In this document: positions 60,431 to 60,549 of the stretch, piece by piece
How positions within the stretch are numbered: the stretch's first letter is position 1
Layout of the letters: every line of letters starts with the position of its first letter
Made by a program: the position numbers and the translations under genes
The notes under the pieces: generated by a model
What the model saw: only the letters and a program-made list of their open reading frames with translations
Databases searched by the model: none
What the model was told of the DNA's origin: nothing
NCBI GenBank assembly: GCA_903848465.1
Contig: CAINGK010000136.1
Coordinates: 1 to 60,549 of the forward strand
DNA length: 60,549 nt
DNA from: an uncultured Verrucomicrobiota bacterium
GTDB lineage: Bacteria; Verrucomicrobiota; Verrucomicrobiia; Verrucomicrobiales; Verrucomicrobiaceae
Reading direction: 5' to 3'

Positions 60431-60549
60431 TCAAGCCGCAGCTTGACTTAGAGCGGTCACACGTCGGTGCGATGACCGGTGGCCAGCGCTTCCAGCTTTG
60501 GCCTTGGCCCATGCATCAGGCATGATCTCGTCGATCTGCTGGTTGGTCA
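60431..60549 (-). CDS. C-terminal fragment of an unidentified protein, possibly an IS66-type transposase
   Basis: A minus-strand frame enters from the right edge and ends at TGA 60431-60433 after 38 complete codons. It begins TNQQIDEIMPDAWAKAKAG. A tail of the form (M)TNQ...(L/M)TP..W..A is known to me from some IS66-family transposases, but the match is too short to be sure. If the partial first codon (xTG) is a start, this would instead be a complete protein of 39 residues. Confidence 0.35.
   Translation of the reverse strand, partial: TNQQIDEIMPDAWAKAKAGSAGHRSSHRRVTALSQAAA

Noticed and set aside
1..60549. CRISPR array or prophage
   Set aside because: No regular spaced direct repeats, cas genes or phage structural genes were seen; the repeats found are palindromic REP-like units.

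Overview
The window looks like a chromosomal segment of a Verrucomicrobiota bacterium, probably Verrucomicrobiaceae (Prosthecobacter-like). This is an inference from gene content. It holds a DUF1501/DUF1549-DUF1553 (PSD1) pair, two formylglycine sulfatases, two Gfo/Idh/MocA oxidoreductases, an ECF sigma factor of the Rhodopirellula/Verrucomicrobium type with a FecR-like partner, and several exported proteins with a shared C-terminal module. Most genes are GC-rich; three AT-richer patches (about 340-1480, 1680-1850 and 19500-20000) stand out as possible imports.

Layout. 1-1853: tail of an IS256-type transposase and a GYF-domain membrane protein, lying on the 3' side of tRNA-Arg(TCT). 2195-5671: HAD phosphatase, ndk, tRNA-Leu(TAA), and an AsmA-like gene followed by a partial copy of the tRNA-Leu 3' half. 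5743-12750: ECF sigma, FecR-like protein and secreted GH144-like glucanase on the minus strand, divergent from a secreted subtilase. 13300-19326: AraC regulator, two sugar-type dehydrogenases, a RAYT transposase flanked by inverted REP arrays, a DUF6348-like gene and a GNAT acetyltransferase. 19525-25043: lipoprotein, DUF1501+PSD1 operon, membrane protein and a putative acyltransferase. 25120-28638: CocE-type lipoprotein hydrolase, RNase P RNA, EF-hand protein and a DUF3828-like protein. 28683-35526: glycine cleavage cluster gcvT-gcvH-(Asp/Asn hydroxylase)-gcvP, followed by a sulfatase. 35674-40797: M3 oligopeptidase, MFS transporter coupled to an MNT/HEPN pair, and trxB. 41074-43814: pump-less arsenic operon arsR-DUF6428-aqpS-arsC-beta-barrel with a clear operator and promoter. 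44009-60380: L,D-transpeptidase, rhodanese, CorA, a sulfatase coupled to a tiny membrane protein, beta-helix protein, serine hydrolase/TPR pair, uppP-DUF2062, M23 peptidase, OmpA-like protein, octaheme cytochrome with TPRs, bifunctional nuclease, gamma-carbonic anhydrase, HU, BrnT/BrnA, glyoxalase and an SDR. The last 119 bases hold the end of another possible transposase.

How the genes work together. Several short operons are visible through 4-nt stop/start overlaps (ATGA or GTGA): sigma/FecR, DUF1501/PSD1, MFS/MNT, small membrane protein/sulfatase, and TPR/serine hydrolase. Inverted-repeat elements are unusually frequent: a RAYT REPtron, a family of paired 24-nt palindromes downstream of genes, a long imperfect palindrome at 14236-14361, and two repeats read through in-frame inside PSD1. 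The points most worth following are the shared C-terminal module of the glucanase and subtilase, the arsenic operon whose proteins carry cysteine-rich tails, the tRNA-Leu flanked AsmA gene, and the RAYT element. No CRISPR array, prophage or large biosynthetic cluster was seen.
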